Source of the DNA: Shewanella glacialipiscicola
GTDB lineage: Bacteria > Pseudomonadota > Gammaproteobacteria > Enterobacterales > Shewanellaceae
Assembly: GCF_023283485.1 (NCBI RefSeq)
Contig: NZ_JAKILU010000002.1
Location: 248,001 to 312,000, forward strand
Direction: 5' to 3'
Length of the DNA: 64,000 bases
Shown: positions 8,741 through 19,973 of the stretch, piece by piece
Layout: the number at the start of each line of letters is the position of its first letter
Numbering within the stretch: the stretch's first letter is position 1
Translations under genes and position numbers: made by a program
The notes under the pieces: generated by a model
What the model saw: the letters and a program-made list of their open reading frames with translations, nothing else
What the model was told of the DNA's origin: nothing
The model's database searches: none

Positions 8741-9477
8741 TACTCGCCTCGACGCCCTTCAAGCATTAGCACTTTCATGTCTTTTACTGCTGTCGCTAAA
8801 CCATCAATAGCAGCACGTGCAATAATCGCATGACCGATATTAAGTTCATATAATTCAGGAATTGCCGCAATAGGTTTAACGTTGTGGTAATGCAAACCAT
8901 GGCCGGCGTTCACCACCAAGCCTTTGCCATGGGCGTATTTTGCCATCTCGCTAATACGCGCTAACTCAATGGCTTCTTCCGCTTCTGTTTTAGCATCAGC
9001 ATAGCAACCCGTGTGGATTTCGATAAGCGGAGCACCTGATGCAACCGCGGCATCAATTTGGCTTTTATCGGCATCGATAAATAAGGAGACCTGAATGCCC
9101 TCAGCGGCTAAACGCGTCACAGCGGCAGTGATTTTATCCAGTTGTCCTGCCACATCTAAACCGCCTTCAGTGGTCACTTCTTGGCGTTTTTCGGGCACTA
9201 AACAAACATAAGTCGGCTTAATTTCACAGGCGATATTGAGCATTTCTTCGGTTACCGCACATTCAAAATTCATGCGGGTTTTTAATGTTTTTGCGAGTAG
9301 ATACACATCACGATCGATGATGTGGCGCCTGTCTTCACGTAAATGGATAGTAATACCATCGGCGCCAGCGTGTTCAGCCACCGCTGCGGCATGCACTGGA
9401 TCAGGATAGCTAGTACCACGGGCTTGGCGCAGGGTCGCAATATGGTCGATATTCACGCCCAATAGGATACGGCTCAT
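8740..9477 (-). CDS. pdxJ: Pyridoxine 5'-phosphate synthase
   Basis: Last step of the DXP-dependent vitamin B6 pathway, joining deoxyxylulose-5-phosphate and 1-amino-acetone-3-phosphate. 245 residues; the start [18 protein letters not shown] and [13 protein letters not shown] are family signatures, with [11 protein letters not shown] near the C-terminus. It precedes acpS with one-base overlap and follows recO by about 70 bp. Length and motifs are normal. Confidence 0.97.
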   Translation of the reverse strand: MSRILLGVNIDHIATLRQARGTSYPDPVHAAAVAEHAGADGITIHLREDRRHIIDRDVYLLAKTLKTRMNFECAVTEEMLNIACEIKPTYVCLVPEKRQEVTTEGGLDVAGQLDKITAAVTRLAAEGIQVSLFIDADKSQIDAAVASGAPLIEIHTGCYADAKTEAEEAIELARISEMAKYAHGKGLVVNAGHGLHYHNVKPIAAIPELYELNIGHAIIARAAIDGLATAVKDMKVLMLEGRRGE

Positions 9478-9547
9478 CGGGAACTCCTTAATTATTAACG
9501 ATGATATTGCGGCCTATTGTACTTAGGCTTGCGCTAAAAAACAGGCG

Positions 9548-10258
9548 TTAAGGCGAATTATTCGCATCAATTTTAGTCGGTGTGACAGAGCTGATAAACA
9601 ATTCTCGACTGAGTAAGGGTTTTGCTCCCAGTAAGGGCTTTAACAACGACCGCATCAATAACTTCGCACTCAAAAACTGATCAACATTGAGCTGATTATC
9701 ATTTAAAGCCAAGAGCATGGCGCCCTGATAGGCATTGCGGGCACGGGAGTTAAGCACAAATTGAAAGCCTAACTCAGGCACTAATTGATAGTAATCTTCA
9801 GGGTTCAGCGGCTCAGCTTGGGTATCACGGCCAAGCGAAGGCATAGCACCCAACTCTTGCAGTAAGGCGAGTTCAATATAACGCAATTGGGATTGACAAA
9901 ATTTTGCGGCAAGACCGACTAAAGCTTGATGATAAATGAGGAATAATGCTTCGGCATTATGCTGCACAGACAAAGTACGGACCAGTAACTCATTGATATA
10001 CATGCCAGCAAATAAACTATGGCCGGTAAGCGGCACCGCGGGTGCCGCGGCTTCAACTTGGGTTAAGGTTTTTAATTCAGATCTGCCGCTAAATTCAAAA
10101 ATCAGTGGTTGGAAGGGCTGGAGAATACTCTTAATTGAGCGCTTACCGCTGCCCGTTCGGGCAACCACATCAACCCGTCCAATGCCGTCAACTAAAAGGT
10201 TAACTAACACACTGGACTCTCGATATGGTCGATGATGCAGAACATAACCACGTTTCAT
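9548..10258 (-). CDS. recO: DNA repair protein RecO
   Basis: Loads RecA on SSB-coated DNA with RecR. N-terminal OB-fold begins MKRGYVLHHRPYRESSVLVN, followed by a helical domain. The longest frame starts at a GTG at 10270; I prefer the ATG at 10258 because the family begins close to this motif, though neither site has a strong Shine-Dalgarno. It sits between era and pdxJ as in E. coli. About 236 residues. Confidence 0.93.
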   Translation of the reverse strand: MKRGYVLHHRPYRESSVLVNLLVDGIGRVDVVARTGSGKRSIKSILQPFQPLIFEFSGRSELKTLTQVEAAAPAVPLTGHSLFAGMYINELLVRTLSVQHNAEALFLIYHQALVGLAAKFCQSQLRYIELALLQELGAMPSLGRDTQAEPLNPEDYYQLVPELGFQFVLNSRARNAYQGAMLLALNDNQLNVDQFLSAKLLMRSLLKPLLGAKPLLSRELFISSVTPTKIDANNSP

Positions 10259-10285
10259 CGGTAAGCACACTCAATAGAATTAATA

Positions 10286-11302
10286 CTAGTCGTCGCCGTA
10301 ACCTAAGCTACGTAGGGCGCGTTCATCATCAGCCCAACCTGATTTGACTTTCACCCACACTTCAAGGAAAACTTTATTATCAAACATGGTTTCCATGTCT
10401 AAGCGAGCTTGAGTCGCGATAGTACGAATACGCTCACCCTTGCTACCAATTACCATCCGCTTTTGGCCTTCGCGCTCGACAAGGATTAGGGCATTAATTT
10501 GATAAACACCGTTCTCCATCATCTTAAACTGTTCGATTTCAACCGTGGCATCATAGGGCAATTCATCACCGAGGAAACGCATCAGTTTTTCACGCACAAT
10601 TTCCGATGCCATAAAACGTTGCGAGCGATCGGTAACATAATCCTCAGGGAAGAAGAATGGTCCTTCAGGAATTGATGCCGCCGCCAGCTCTAAAATTCGC
10701 TGGACGTTGGTGCCTTTACTGGCAGAAATGGGTAATATTTCGTCGAACGGATATTTTTTGGCCACTTCTTCCAAATATGGGAATAGTGATTCTTTATCTT
10801 TGATATTGTCGACTTTGTTGATTGCCAGAATCGTCTGACGCTCTTCGCCGCCACGGCGTAATTTACTCAGCACCATCTCGTCATCGGCGGTCCACGTCAT
10901 GCCGTCGACCACAAAAATCACCATTGCTACATCGGCAAGCGAACTGGCTGCGGCGCGGTTCATCAGGCGGTTAATCGCCCGTTGCTCTTCAATGTGCAAA
11001 CCTGGAGTATCGATAAACACGATTTGCTTAGGGCCATCGGTATGAATACCCATGATACGGTGACGCGTCGTTTGCGGCTTTTTAGAAGTAATACTCACCT
11101 TCTGTCCAAGCAAACGGTTAATCAACGTCGATTTACCAACGTTAGGGCGACCAATGATTGCCACCATGCCGCAATAAGTGACATCGTATTGGGCTGACGG
11201 CGTTGGCGCAGCCGCATTCATCCTTGCCAGTAATTCATCTAAACTCGGCTCAGTGGCCATATTGGCAGCATCCTTACCTGACAAGTCTGTTTTTTTGATC
11301 AT
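10286..11302 (-). CDS. era: GTPase Era
   Basis: Essential GTPase for 16S rRNA processing and 30S assembly. G1 motif GRPNVGKST at about 51-59, then DTPG and NKVD, and a C-terminal KH domain with GSKGERI that binds the 3' end of 16S rRNA. At 338 residues it has an N-terminal extension of about 35-40 residues relative to E. coli Era. The ATG overlaps the rnc TGA in an ATGA, so the two are translationally coupled, fitting their shared role in rRNA maturation. Confidence 0.97.
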   Translation of the reverse strand: MIKKTDLSGKDAANMATEPSLDELLARMNAAAPTPSAQYDVTYCGMVAIIGRPNVGKSTLINRLLGQKVSITSKKPQTTRHRIMGIHTDGPKQIVFIDTPGLHIEEQRAINRLMNRAAASSLADVAMVIFVVDGMTWTADDEMVLSKLRRGGEERQTILAINKVDNIKDKESLFPYLEEVAKKYPFDEILPISASKGTNVQRILELAAASIPEGPFFFPEDYVTDRSQRFMASEIVREKLMRFLGDELPYDATVEIEQFKMMENGVYQINALILVEREGQKRMVIGSKGERIRTIATQARLDMETMFDNKVFLEVWVKVKSGWADDERALRSLGYGDD

Positions 11303-11979
11303 TTCTTTAGTAACTCCAATACTTGAGCCGCCGCGATTTGCTCGGCTTTACGGCGTGAGCTGGCAACACCAATCACGCTTTGGCTCAAATCTTCAATACG
11401 ACATTCAACGGTAAATGTCTGATCGTGGGCATCGCCTTCGATGTTGATGACTTGATAGTCAGGTAATGGCTTTTTAAACCCTTGTAAATGCTCTTGCAGT
11501 ATCGTTTTAGCATCTTTCTGGCTGATACCCGGCTGGATTTCGGCCAAACGTTCAGCATACCATTTCAATAATAATGCTCGGCAAATTTCGAGATTTGAAT
11601 CGAGGTAAACCGCGCCAATTATGGCTTCGACCGCATCGGCAAGAATCGACTCGCGTCTAAAACCGCCACTTTTTAGTTCACCAGGACCCAAATATAAATA
11701 GTCACCGAGCTTAAATTCTTGGGCGATAACCGTTAACATATCACCGCGCACTAAGGTGGCGCGCATCCGGCTTAAATCGCCTTCGGTCGCCTTCGGAAAC
11801 TGATGATATAACGCATCAGAAATCACGATAGATAAAATTGAATCACCTAAAAACTCTAAGCGCTCATTGTGTTTATTTGCCGCACTTCTGTGGGTCAGCG
11901 CTTGCGTCAACAGCTCAATATTTTTGAACTCATAACCTAAAGTACGACACAAACGTGGCAAATTTTTAATCGGTTCCAT
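11299..11979 (-). CDS. rnc: Ribonuclease III
   Basis: Double-strand-specific endonuclease that processes rRNA precursors and structured mRNAs. The signature [12 protein letters not shown] lies near residue 35-45, followed by the helical catalytic domain and a C-terminal double-stranded RNA-binding domain (about 155-226). The ATG at 11979 follows the lepB TAG by one base; an in-frame GTG at 11994 overlaps the AGGTGG ribosome binding site and is unlikely as start. Overlaps era by 4 bp at its end. Confidence 0.97.
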   Translation of the reverse strand: MEPIKNLPRLCRTLGYEFKNIELLTQALTHRSAANKHNERLEFLGDSILSIVISDALYHQFPKATEGDLSRMRATLVRGDMLTVIAQEFKLGDYLYLGPGELKSGGFRRESILADAVEAIIGAVYLDSNLEICRALLLKWYAERLAEIQPGISQKDAKTILQEHLQGFKKPLPDYQVINIEGDAHDQTFTVECRIEDLSQSVIGVASSRRKAEQIAAAQVLELLKK

Positions 11980-11980
11980 G

Positions 11981-12898
11981 CTATTTAATTCCACCTACAC
12001 GCTCAAAACGTACACCGCTTGGTACCCAAGTTGGGATGAAGTCGGCTTTTGAACGATCAAATTCAAAACTAATCCAAATCGCTACCGCTTTACCAACAAG
12101 ATTTGCTTCTGGCACAAAGCCCCAGAAACGACTGTCGGTACTGTTATCGCGGTTATCACCCATGGCAAAATACTGGCCTTCTGGCACTAAAAACTCACCC
12201 GCGGGTAAATTACCTTCACGCTTAAAATAAGCCAGCATGTCGGGGCGACTCGGGTTGATCAAAATATCATGAGCCACCTCGCCTAACTGTTCGGTATAAC
12301 GCAGTAATGGCACACCATCTTGGTTGTACTCACCACGGCTAACTTCAGTGCGGGCGATAACCTGTGGTTCGGGGCAATCGATTTGCTCAACACCGCAAGC
12401 ACTTTGAATCATCAACTGTTTATTACGATAAATAATTTTATCGCCCGGTAAACCAACGACACGTTTAATGTAATCTATGGCAGGGTTTTCGGGGTATTTA
12501 AACACGATCACATCGCCTCGTTTAGGCTCGCCCGTTTCAATCAGTTTATTACGCCACACAGGATCTTTAAGACCATAACTAAATTTTTCCACCAGAATAA
12601 AGTCACCCACGAGCAGGGTTGGCATCATAGAGCCCGATGGAATTTGAAATGGTTCATAAATGAATGAACGCAGGATCAGCACGAACGCAATCACAGGGAA
12701 AATAGAATGCGCCGTTTCGACAATGGTCGATTCGCGAATGATTTGGTACTCAGCCTCTTCGGTCAAGTTGGCTTGAGAAGCTTTTGCTAACACTAAGTTT
12801 TCACGACGCTTAGGGGCAAAAAAAAGTACATCGACTAACCAAATAATCCCTGAAAACAGGGTGATGATTACTAGAGTAATTGAAAAATACGCTGCCAT
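11981..12898 (-). CDS. lepB: Signal peptidase I
   Basis: Cleaves signal peptides at the periplasmic face of the inner membrane. 305 residues: two N-terminal membrane segments (about 5-25 and 65-82), catalytic Ser90 in [10 protein letters not shown] and general base Lys145 in [12 protein letters not shown], followed by [15 protein letters not shown]. Residue positions nearly match E. coli LepB (Ser91, Lys146). It lies between lepA and rnc as usual. Confidence 0.97.
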   Translation of the reverse strand: MAAYFSITLVIITLFSGIIWLVDVLFFAPKRRENLVLAKASQANLTEEAEYQIIRESTIVETAHSIFPVIAFVLILRSFIYEPFQIPSGSMMPTLLVGDFILVEKFSYGLKDPVWRNKLIETGEPKRGDVIVFKYPENPAIDYIKRVVGLPGDKIIYRNKQLMIQSACGVEQIDCPEPQVIARTEVSRGEYNQDGVPLLRYTEQLGEVAHDILINPSRPDMLAYFKREGNLPAGEFLVPEGQYFAMGDNRDNSTDSRFWGFVPEANLVGKAVAIWISFEFDRSKADFIPTWVPSGVRFERVGGIK

Positions 12899-13083
12899 TG
12901 ATGATTGAACTCCTGCTTTAAAAATAATTAATCTGTCTTAACTCAGCGAATATCAAACTTTAGTTAACTTACCGCATTTTTCCTTGATAAATCCAAGGCC
13001 ATAAATCAACACGATAACCTAACTAAAGCGCCGCAAACAGCGGCGCAATAGTCAACTAAATTGTCACGTTCTTATGCTAACGA

Positions 13084-14874
13084 TTACTCGTTTAGCTTAA
13101 GTACCGCTAAGAATGCCTCTTGCGGCACCTCAACGTTACCGACTTGCTTCATACGTTTCTTACCCTCTTTTTGTTTATTTAAGAGTTTTTTCTTACGAGA
13201 AACGTCGCCGCCATAACATTTAGCCGTTACATCTTTACGAAGCGCTTTAACGGTTGAACGAGCAATAACTTGACTGCCCACTGCCGCTTGAATCGCAATA
13301 TCAAACATCTGACGTGGGATCAGTTCTTTCATCTTATCCACTAAAGCTAAGCCACGATGACGAATGTTTGATCTATGGATAACCATAGCTAAAGCATCGA
13401 CTCTGTCACCGTTAATCAGAATATCTAAACGCACCATGTCTGCAGGTTCAAAACGAATAAAGTTATATTCGAGTGATGCATAACCACGGCTAGTCGATTT
13501 TAAACGGTCAAAGAAGTCCATGACCACTTCCGCCATCGGCAGATGATATGTCACAGCCACTTGGTTACCGTGATAAACCATGTTGACCTGTGTGCCGCGT
13601 TTTTCAATACAGAGGGTAATCACGTTACCTAGGTATTCTTTTGGCACTAAAATGTTGGCTTCAACGATCGGCTCACGCATTTCTTCAATATTATTAAGCG
13701 CTGGTAAATCAGACGGATTATCGACATAAATTGTCTCACCACTGGTCATCACCACTTCGTACACTACGGTTGGCGCTGTGGTGATCAACTCTAGGTTGTA
13801 TTCACGCTCTAAACGCTCTTGCACGATTTCCATGTGCAGTAGGCCTAAATAGCCAATCCGGAAACCAAAACCCAGTGCCGATGAACTTTCAGGTTCAAAG
13901 AATAATGAAGCATCGTTCAAGCTGAGTTTATTCAGCGCATCACGGAAGTTTTCATATTCATCGGTAGAAATAGGGAATACGCCAGCGTATACCTGTGGCT
14001 TAACTTTCTTAAAGCCAGGTAACGGTTTTTCGGCACCGTTTTTAGCTAACGTCAAAGTGTCGCCCACGGGAGCACCGTGAATTTCCTTAAGACCCGCAAT
14101 AACAAAGCCGACTTCACCGGTTTTAAGCTCGGTTTTATCGGTTTGTTTTGGCGTAAAAATACCTACACGATCTGCTGTGTGGTTTTGCCCTGTCGACATC
14201 ACCTTAAACTTGTCGCCTTTTTTCAGGCTACCGTGTTTAATCCGCACTAAAGACACTACGCCTAAGTAGTTATCAAACCAAGAATCAATAATCAAGGCTT
14301 GCAATGGTGCGTCAGGATCGCCTTCTGGCGGAGGAATTTTAGCCACAATGACTTCTAAAACTTCGTCGATACCGACACCCGTTTTAGCCGAGCAACGCAC
14401 AGCATCCATCGCATCAATACCGACGATATCTTCAATCTCGGCAGCAACACGTTCAGGATCGGCTTGAGGTAAGTCAATCTTGTTTAAAATGGGTACCACA
14501 TCCAGATTCATATCCAGAGCGGTATAACAGTTTGCGAGTGTCTGAGCTTCAACGCCCTGACCCGCATCAACCACCAGTAAAGCGCCTTCACAGGCCGCTA
14601 ATGAACGCGAAACCTCATAGGAGAAGTCAACGTGACCAGGGGTATCAATAAAGTTAAGTTGATAGACGAGGCCATCTTTGGCTTTGTAATCCAAAGTGAC
14701 ACTTTGTGCCTTAATCGTAATACCACGCTCACGTTCTAGATCCATAGAATCTAAAACTTGAGTATCCATTTCACGGTCGGTTAACCCGCCACAAACCTGA
14801 ATAAGACGATCTGATAGCGTCGATTTACCATGGTCGATATGGGCAATAATTGAGAAGTTTCTAATTTGTTTCAT
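13084..14874 (-). CDS. lepA: Elongation factor 4 (LepA)
   Basis: Ribosome-associated GTPase. 596 residues, typical; P-loop AHIDHGKST at 11-19, [14 protein letters not shown] switch region, [11 protein letters not shown] and NKIDLP motifs, and the LepA-specific C-terminal domain ending in [15 protein letters not shown]. Downstream of rseC by about 165 bp and upstream of lepB by 185 bp, so it may have its own promoter as well as reading from rpoE (inference). Confidence 0.97.
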   Translation of the reverse strand: MKQIRNFSIIAHIDHGKSTLSDRLIQVCGGLTDREMDTQVLDSMDLERERGITIKAQSVTLDYKAKDGLVYQLNFIDTPGHVDFSYEVSRSLAACEGALLVVDAGQGVEAQTLANCYTALDMNLDVVPILNKIDLPQADPERVAAEIEDIVGIDAMDAVRCSAKTGVGIDEVLEVIVAKIPPPEGDPDAPLQALIIDSWFDNYLGVVSLVRIKHGSLKKGDKFKVMSTGQNHTADRVGIFTPKQTDKTELKTGEVGFVIAGLKEIHGAPVGDTLTLAKNGAEKPLPGFKKVKPQVYAGVFPISTDEYENFRDALNKLSLNDASLFFEPESSSALGFGFRIGYLGLLHMEIVQERLEREYNLELITTAPTVVYEVVMTSGETIYVDNPSDLPALNNIEEMREPIVEANILVPKEYLGNVITLCIEKRGTQVNMVYHGNQVAVTYHLPMAEVVMDFFDRLKSTSRGYASLEYNFIRFEPADMVRLDILINGDRVDALAMVIHRSNIRHRGLALVDKMKELIPRQMFDIAIQAAVGSQVIARSTVKALRKDVTAKCYGGDVSRKKKLLNKQKEGKKRMKQVGNVEVPQEAFLAVLKLNE

Positions 14875-15040
14875 TATGCTGCAATGACTAATACTGAAAA
14901 TGGATACGGTTTAAAGGAGCGAAATTGTACCTGATTGCGGTTTCAATACCAATCACATTCACTCTTACTTAGGACGGTTAGATAAAACCAGGCCTAAAAC
15001 CGCAGTTAGCTGTTATTTAACACGAGATAAAAGATTGAAA

Positions 15041-15514
15041 TTATTGCGCTATTTTTTGTAAATTGAGACTCATACCTAAATAAGCCAAAATCACAGGCTG
15101 AGCATCAGCTTCTAAACGTTTGGCCTGTTGTTTACCCAAAGTCCACGCCAATAAAGCACCCAGCACCGCAAAACCCATAGCACTAAGGTTAGGATTAAAC
15201 TCAAATAGCTGGCCTAAATACTGCCCTAACGCCGCGCCAACAAACAAACCAAGCAGCGGCATCAAATAAATTAATGCCGCTGCTTTTAGAATCACACTCT
15301 CGGGAAGTCCCAGTTTAAGCAGTTCACCTGCATCGCAGCGACGCTCGCTTTGGATAGAGAATTGCTGAGTTTTCGAAGAAAAAGCCTGTGCTATGGCTGA
15401 GGTTCCGCAAGACTCACTGCTAGAACAACTCTTACAAGTGCTTTTAAGCTCAACTTCAACCGTCAACCAACCTTGATTATCGCTGGCGACGACCCTAGCC
15501 ACTTCTTCCATCAT
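15041..15514 (-). CDS. rseC: SoxR-reducing system / sigma-E regulator RseC
   Basis: 157-residue inner-membrane protein with an N-terminal cysteine cluster (CKSCSSSESCGTS, about 28-40) and two membrane helices (about 78-98 and 106-122), the RseC architecture. In E. coli it mildly affects sigma-E and helps reduce SoxR. There are two adjacent ATGs at 15514 and 15511; AGGA lies 8 nt before the first, which I used. Last of the rpoE-rseABC set, 10 bp after rseB. Confidence 0.92.
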   Translation of the reverse strand: MMEEVARVVASDNQGWLTVEVELKSTCKSCSSSESCGTSAIAQAFSSKTQQFSIQSERRCDAGELLKLGLPESVILKAAALIYLMPLLGLFVGAALGQYLGQLFEFNPNLSAMGFAVLGALLAWTLGKQQAKRLEADAQPVILAYLGMSLNLQKIAQ

Positions 15515-15524
15515 AATCTTTGTC

Positions 15525-16457
15525 CTATTTTAGCGTCAGACTTTTAGCAATACGCGCCAAGGTTTCTGTAGGCACTTTACCCACTGCAACCACTTCTGCA
15601 TTACCTACGGTTTCTGATACTAACGATAAACCATTACGGGTAATCAATTCTTCGGGTAATTTGCTGGTCCCTGCCCTCGCCACATAAACTGAAATATTCG
15701 CCAATCCATCGGTTAGTGCAATATATTCCACTGTTTCATGGCTGCCAATCAATCTATGGTGGTCACGAACAACCACTATAAAGCCAGCAGGAAGCCAAGA
15801 AAACTGCCAGTTTTGGCCATCTTGACGCTCGGCTTGATCTATCACTGCTGGCCACTCTTGCTTATAGGCTTCGAGTAAAATAGCCGGTGGTTCACTGAGT
15901 TCGATAAGTTCAATCACCATGATTTGTTCAAGTAATTGCTTATCTTGGGTCAGCATGTCATATCTAAGCGGCAAATAGGTTTCCATGTCGATCCAAACCT
16001 GAAAGCCATAGCGAAACTCATCATTTGGCAGCAGGCGGATCATTTGACCTGGACGACCAGCAATACGGCTTCGACCACCTAGCACAAATTGATAACCGAT
16101 TTCTAAATCAGCCATGTTAGCGGAAAAAGCAGCGGGCCATACACCTTGAATATGATCGGAAACAATGCTGTAAGCTGGCTCATCGTGCTCTATAAACGTG
16201 ACTCGATTACCAACACGAACCGCATTTTTAGGCGGCCCGTTAAGATATTCAAGAAAGGCAACCTCTTGATTATTAACCTTACCGTGCAGATAAACCAAAG
16301 GCCGAATATGATCGGCCTGAAGTTGAATAATCGATGCTTTAAATTCTTTTTCTTTTAAAGCCTGACTCATTTTATCGAGCCAGACTTTGGCTGCCATGTC
16401 TTCTTGCGCCATCGCAGGGAAGACCAAGGCTAATAAAGCCAACAGGATTAGACGCAA
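15525..16457 (-). CDS. rseB: Sigma-E factor regulatory protein RseB
   Basis: Periplasmic lipid/LPS-sensing protein that binds RseA and protects it from DegS cleavage. 310 residues with a signal peptide (1-17, cleavage after PAMA) and the MucB/RseB two-domain fold; the large N-terminal LolA-like domain spans about 25-200. It lies 15 bp after rseA in the sigma-E operon. Assignment rests on sequence character and on strict synteny. Confidence 0.95.
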   Translation of the reverse strand: MRLILLALLALVFPAMAQEDMAAKVWLDKMSQALKEKEFKASIIQLQADHIRPLVYLHGKVNNQEVAFLEYLNGPPKNAVRVGNRVTFIEHDEPAYSIVSDHIQGVWPAAFSANMADLEIGYQFVLGGRSRIAGRPGQMIRLLPNDEFRYGFQVWIDMETYLPLRYDMLTQDKQLLEQIMVIELIELSEPPAILLEAYKQEWPAVIDQAERQDGQNWQFSWLPAGFIVVVRDHHRLIGSHETVEYIALTDGLANISVYVARAGTSKLPEELITRNGLSLVSETVGNAEVVAVGKVPTETLARIAKSLTLK

Positions 16458-16472
16458 GCTAACTCCTCATTA

Positions 16473-17078
16473 TTAATTAGGAACAGGTACAACGTCGTTA
16501 TTGTCCTCTACAACCGCACCCGTGTTCAATCGTTGTTGCAACATATGGTCCTGAATATAAGTATTAATCCGGTGCCGCTGTTCGCTCACCTGATCGCTAC
16601 TATGACCTTGGTTCTGTTGTACTGGTCCCGTTTGCAAACTCACTGGAGACGCGCTACCTATCAGAGGTCGGGTTATTAATACTGGAGACGGCGATGCGGC
16701 ATCATCAGCAGTTTGATTGTAATTTTGCACACCCACAATCGCAAACATGGCAACGGTTGCTGCGATAGCATATTGACCAAATTGTTTGAACAAAGGCACA
16801 ACGCGGCTTTGTTCGCTATTAGCGGCAATTTGTGGTGCAGCTGACGCACGACTCTTGGGCGCAACAATGGCTGGCTCAAGCTCAATGGCGGCGGCAATAC
16901 TAGCAGACAGATCTAACATAATATTTTGAGGTAACTCACCCCGCATTGCATCGCCTATCATATGATAGTTATGCCATTTATCATGTGAATGTGTATCAGC
17001 AGCTAAATCTGCCATGGTCTGCGCATCAGTCTCTCCATCGACAGTGGCAGATACCCATTCTTGACCTAATTTATCCAT
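16473..17078 (-). CDS. rseA: Anti-sigma-E factor RseA
   Basis: Inner-membrane protein that holds sigma-E inactive until cut by DegS and RseP. 201 residues: cytoplasmic sigma-binding part (1-105; MDKLGQEWVSATVDGE start), one membrane helix at about 108-122 in YAIAATVAMFAIVGV, and a periplasmic C-terminus. Starts 26 bp after rpoE. Low primary conservation is normal for this family; context makes it secure. Confidence 0.94.
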   Translation of the reverse strand: MDKLGQEWVSATVDGETDAQTMADLAADTHSHDKWHNYHMIGDAMRGELPQNIMLDLSASIAAAIELEPAIVAPKSRASAAPQIAANSEQSRVVPLFKQFGQYAIAATVAMFAIVGVQNYNQTADDAASPSPVLITRPLIGSASPVSLQTGPVQQNQGHSSDQVSEQRHRINTYIQDHMLQQRLNTGAVVEDNNDVVPVPN

Positions 17079-17104
17079 TTTTCACCTGTCTAAATATAAG
17101 GATG

Positions 17105-17683
17105 TCATTCTTCCAGCAAGGGCTGGAGTTTTTTATCTATCGCTTCTCGAGCACGAAAGATACGCGATCTTACTGTGCCTACGGGACATTCCATGACGAT
17201 GGCGATATCTTCGTAACTCATACCGTCGAGTTCACGCAACGAAATAGCCATACGCAATTCATCTGGCAAGGTTTCTAATGTATCGAAGATCACTTTTTTG
17301 ATTTCATCCGATAACATTAACCGCTCAGGGGAGGCAAACTCCTTTAACGCGTCACTGCCTTCATAATATTCGGCATCTTCTACATCAACATCATTAGCGG
17401 GCGTTCTACGCCCCTGTGATACGAGATAATTTTTCGCAGTGTTTACTGCGATGCGGTACAACCAAGTATAAAATGCACTTTCACCGCGAAAGTTTGGCAA
17501 AGCTCGATAAGCTTTGATAAACGCTTCCTGCGCTACATCGGCAACGTCTGCTTGGTTCCGTACATAACGGGAAATCAAGCTAATGACTTTGCTTTGATAT
17601 TTAAGCACTAACAGGTTAAAAGCGTTTTTATCACCTTGTTGTACGCGCTCAACTAATTGTTGATCACTTAATTGTCCACTCAT
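17105..17683 (-). CDS. rpoE: RNA polymerase sigma-E factor
   Basis: 192-residue ECF sigma factor controlling the envelope stress response. Region 2 contains DVADVAQEAFIKAYRALPNF and YTWLYRIAVNTAKN; region 4 contains LRELDGMSYEDIAIVM and the helix-turn-helix CPVGTVRSRIFRAREA. First gene of rpoE-rseA-rseB-rseC. A sigma-E-like promoter sits about 65 bp upstream, suggesting autoregulation as in E. coli. Confidence 0.98.
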   Translation of the reverse strand: MSGQLSDQQLVERVQQGDKNAFNLLVLKYQSKVISLISRYVRNQADVADVAQEAFIKAYRALPNFRGESAFYTWLYRIAVNTAKNYLVSQGRRTPANDVDVEDAEYYEGSDALKEFASPERLMLSDEIKKVIFDTLETLPDELRMAISLRELDGMSYEDIAIVMECPVGTVRSRIFRAREAIDKKLQPLLEE

Positions 17684-17747
17684 CCGAGCCGACTTCTCCT
17701 AAATCTAAAAGGCTGATTTCTCAGTCGCTCGAATCATATTCACTTAT

Positions 17748-17775
17748 GTAGACTCGCGTACTTTGAAAAAGTTCT
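17748..17775 (-). promoter_or_regulatory. Candidate sigma-E-dependent promoter of rpoE
   Basis: Minus-strand AGAACTT (17769-17775), 16 bp spacer, TCTAC (17748-17752), close to the E. coli sigma-E consensus GGAACTT-N15/16-TCTGA. It lies about 65 bp upstream of the rpoE start codon in the rpoE-nadB divergent region. Confidence 0.65.
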
Positions 17776-17873
17776 GAATATTATATAAATAAAGTAAGGT
17801 AAAAAGGAAAGTACCCATAATCCGTGAGTTGGTTTACCATAGTTGGCACTCTTCAATCACATCATGATACCCG

Positions 17874-19487
17874 ATGAAACAAGTAGTTGAACACCAATCT
17901 GACATATTAGTCATAGGTAGCGGTGCCGCAGGTCTGACACTAGCTTTGCATCTTGCTGAAAAAGCAAAAGTAATTTTGCTTTCAAAAGGCCCACTCTCGG
18001 AAGGATCAACTTACTACGCCCAGGGCGGTATTGCTTCCGTTTTCGACGAAAGTGATACTATCGAATCCCATGTTGCCGATACGCTCATCGCTGGGGCAGG
18101 GTTATGTGACAAAGATGTTGTAACCTTTACCGCCGAAAATGCTAAAAGCGCCATGCAATGGCTAATTGAATGTGGTGTTGCCTTCGATAAAGAAGAAACC
18201 ACAGACGGCAATGCAAAAGACGCACCTTACCATTTAACCCGTGAAGGCGGCCATAGCCACAGGCGTATTTTGCACGCCGCCGATGCTACAGGTAAAGAAG
18301 TCCAAACCACATTACAAGAACGCGCACTCGCCCACCCCAATATTCAAGTATTAGAACGCTATAACGCCATCGACCTCATCACCACCCGTAAATTAAATCG
18401 CCCAGGTAATCGTGTATTAGGTGCTTACGTGTGGAATCGCAACGAAGAGCACGTTGAAACCGTTAAAGCCAAGTTTGTTGCGTTAGCAACGGGCGGCAGC
18501 TCTAAGGTCTATCAATATACCTCAAACCCTGATGTGGCTAGCGGCGATGGTATTGCTATGGCATGGCGTGCTGGTTGCCGTGTAGCAAATATGGAGTTCA
18601 ATCAATTCCATCCGACATGTCTGTACCACGCCGATGCCCGCAATTTTTTACTCACCGAAGCGCTACGCGGTGAAGGTGCTTATTTACGTCGTCCAGACGG
18701 CAGTCGTTTTATGCCAGACTTTGATGAACGCGCCGAATTAGCTCCAAGAGATATTGTTGCCCGCGCCATTGATTATGAGATGAAGCGTCTTGGCGCCGAT
18801 TGCGTGTATCTTGATATCAGCCATAAAGAGGCTGACTTTGTGATGAAACACTTCCCGACCATCTATAGCCGCTGCTTAGAACTGGGCATAGATATCACGA
18901 AGGATCCAATCCCTGTGGTTCCCGCTGCGCACTATACCTGCGGTGGCGTAATGACGGATATGCACGGTCAAACAGATCTGAATGGCCTCTATGCTATTGG
19001 TGAAGTCGCTTATACGGGACTCCATGGTGCGAATCGTCTTGCAAGTAACTCGTTACTCGAATGTTTGGTTTTTGCTCGCGCCGCGTCGCAAGATATTGAG
19101 AGCCAACTGAATAAAATTAAAATGCCGGGGCACATCCCCGCATGGGATGAAAGCCAAGTATCGAACTCTGATGAAGAGGTCGTTATTGCCCATAACTGGC
19201 ATGAATTACGGCTATTTATGTGGGATTATGTCGGTATTGTGCGTTCAGATAAACGTCTGGAGCGCGCACTGCGCCGTTGTATGATGTTGCAGCAAGAAAT
19301 CCAAGAGTATTATAGTAATTTCAGAGTCAGTAATAACTTGCTCGAGTTACGTAATTTAGTACAAGTAGCGGAGTTGATTATTCGCTGTGCTATGGATAGG
19401 AAAGAAAGTCGTGGGCTACATTTTAATATCGATCATCCCGAAAAAGTAGACTCTCCCCAGCCCACCATTTTACTGCCTGAAAAATAA
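17874..19487 (+). CDS. nadB: L-aspartate oxidase
   Basis: FAD enzyme converting aspartate to iminoaspartate in de novo NAD synthesis. 537 residues; N-terminal dinucleotide fold [17 protein letters not shown] (about 13-29), [23 protein letters not shown] and the C-terminal [19 protein letters not shown] flavin contact motif. Divergent from rpoE, as in E. coli. Its transcript end overlaps the 3' end of convergent ygfX, where a strong hairpin lies. Confidence 0.97.
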   Translation: MKQVVEHQSDILVIGSGAAGLTLALHLAEKAKVILLSKGPLSEGSTYYAQGGIASVFDESDTIESHVADTLIAGAGLCDKDVVTFTAENAKSAMQWLIECGVAFDKEETTDGNAKDAPYHLTREGGHSHRRILHAADATGKEVQTTLQERALAHPNIQVLERYNAIDLITTRKLNRPGNRVLGAYVWNRNEEHVETVKAKFVALATGGSSKVYQYTSNPDVASGDGIAMAWRAGCRVANMEFNQFHPTCLYHADARNFLLTEALRGEGAYLRRPDGSRFMPDFDERAELAPRDIVARAIDYEMKRLGADCVYLDISHKEADFVMKHFPTIYSRCLELGIDITKDPIPVVPAAHYTCGGVMTDMHGQTDLNGLYAIGEVAYTGLHGANRLASNSLLECLVFARAASQDIESQLNKIKMPGHIPAWDESQVSNSDEEVVIAHNWHELRLFMWDYVGIVRSDKRLERALRRCMMLQQEIQEYYSNFRVSNNLLELRNLVQVAELIIRCAMDRKESRGLHFNIDHPEKVDSPQPTILLPEK

Positions 19488-19528
19488 GGTTTTTACAGTA
19501 GTTTGTTTTACTATCGTTTGATTATAGG

Positions 19529-19559
19529 CAGACTAAATCTTGGAAGAAGATTTAGTCTG
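19529..19559 (+). terminator. Perfect 13-bp hairpin, probable nadB terminator inside the end of ygfX
   Basis: CAGACTAAATCTT / AAGATTTAGTCTG with a 5-nt GGAAG loop, followed on the plus strand by TTGTATTTTAG. It covers the last codons and the stop of convergent ygfX. Confidence 0.6.
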
Positions 19560-19973
19560 TTGTATTTTAGCCCGCAGTAACAGTCGACATAAATGTCGAT
19601 AATCAGTATCCACTAACATATCCGCCCAAACCATCAACAGCCGCTGCTCGGCATCCGCTTCAATATAAATCAAGCAAACAAAGGGCGTGACCCACGTTCG
19701 TTTCAGCACTTTAAAATGTTTCCCCGTAGACAAACGTCCCTCACCTTTATCATTAAGCATAAAATCTAAACGCCAATGCTGTAGTCGCCACAACTGCGAC
19801 AGCAAGAAAATACAGACCAGTGCGATAAAAAAATATTTAAGCAAGGATAAGGCGATAGTGTCGCTTTGGGGCCAAAGTAGGAAAGCACTAGAACAGACAC
19901 AAACAAAAACGACCAACGAGAGTCGTTGGTCGAGGGAGGCTTTTACACTAAAACTAGGGTGCTGGTCTGCCAC
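19533..19973 (-). CDS. ygfX: YgfX (CptA)-like inner membrane protein
   Basis: 146 residues with two adjacent membrane helices at about 19-55 and a C-terminal soluble part. The sdhE-ygfX arrangement, with this frame overlapping the end of sdhE by 20 bp, is the same as in E. coli, where YgfX was proposed as a membrane toxin affecting FtsZ/MreB and SdhE as its antitoxin; that proposal is disputed, and SdhE has a firm role in flavinylation. Sequence conservation in this family is low, so assignment rests on context and topology. Confidence 0.8.
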   Translation of the reverse strand: MADQHPSFSVKASLDQRLSLVVFVCVCSSAFLLWPQSDTIALSLLKYFFIALVCIFLLSQLWRLQHWRLDFMLNDKGEGRLSTGKHFKVLKRTWVTPFVCLIYIEADAEQRLLMVWADMLVDTDYRHLCRLLLRAKIQQTKSSSKI

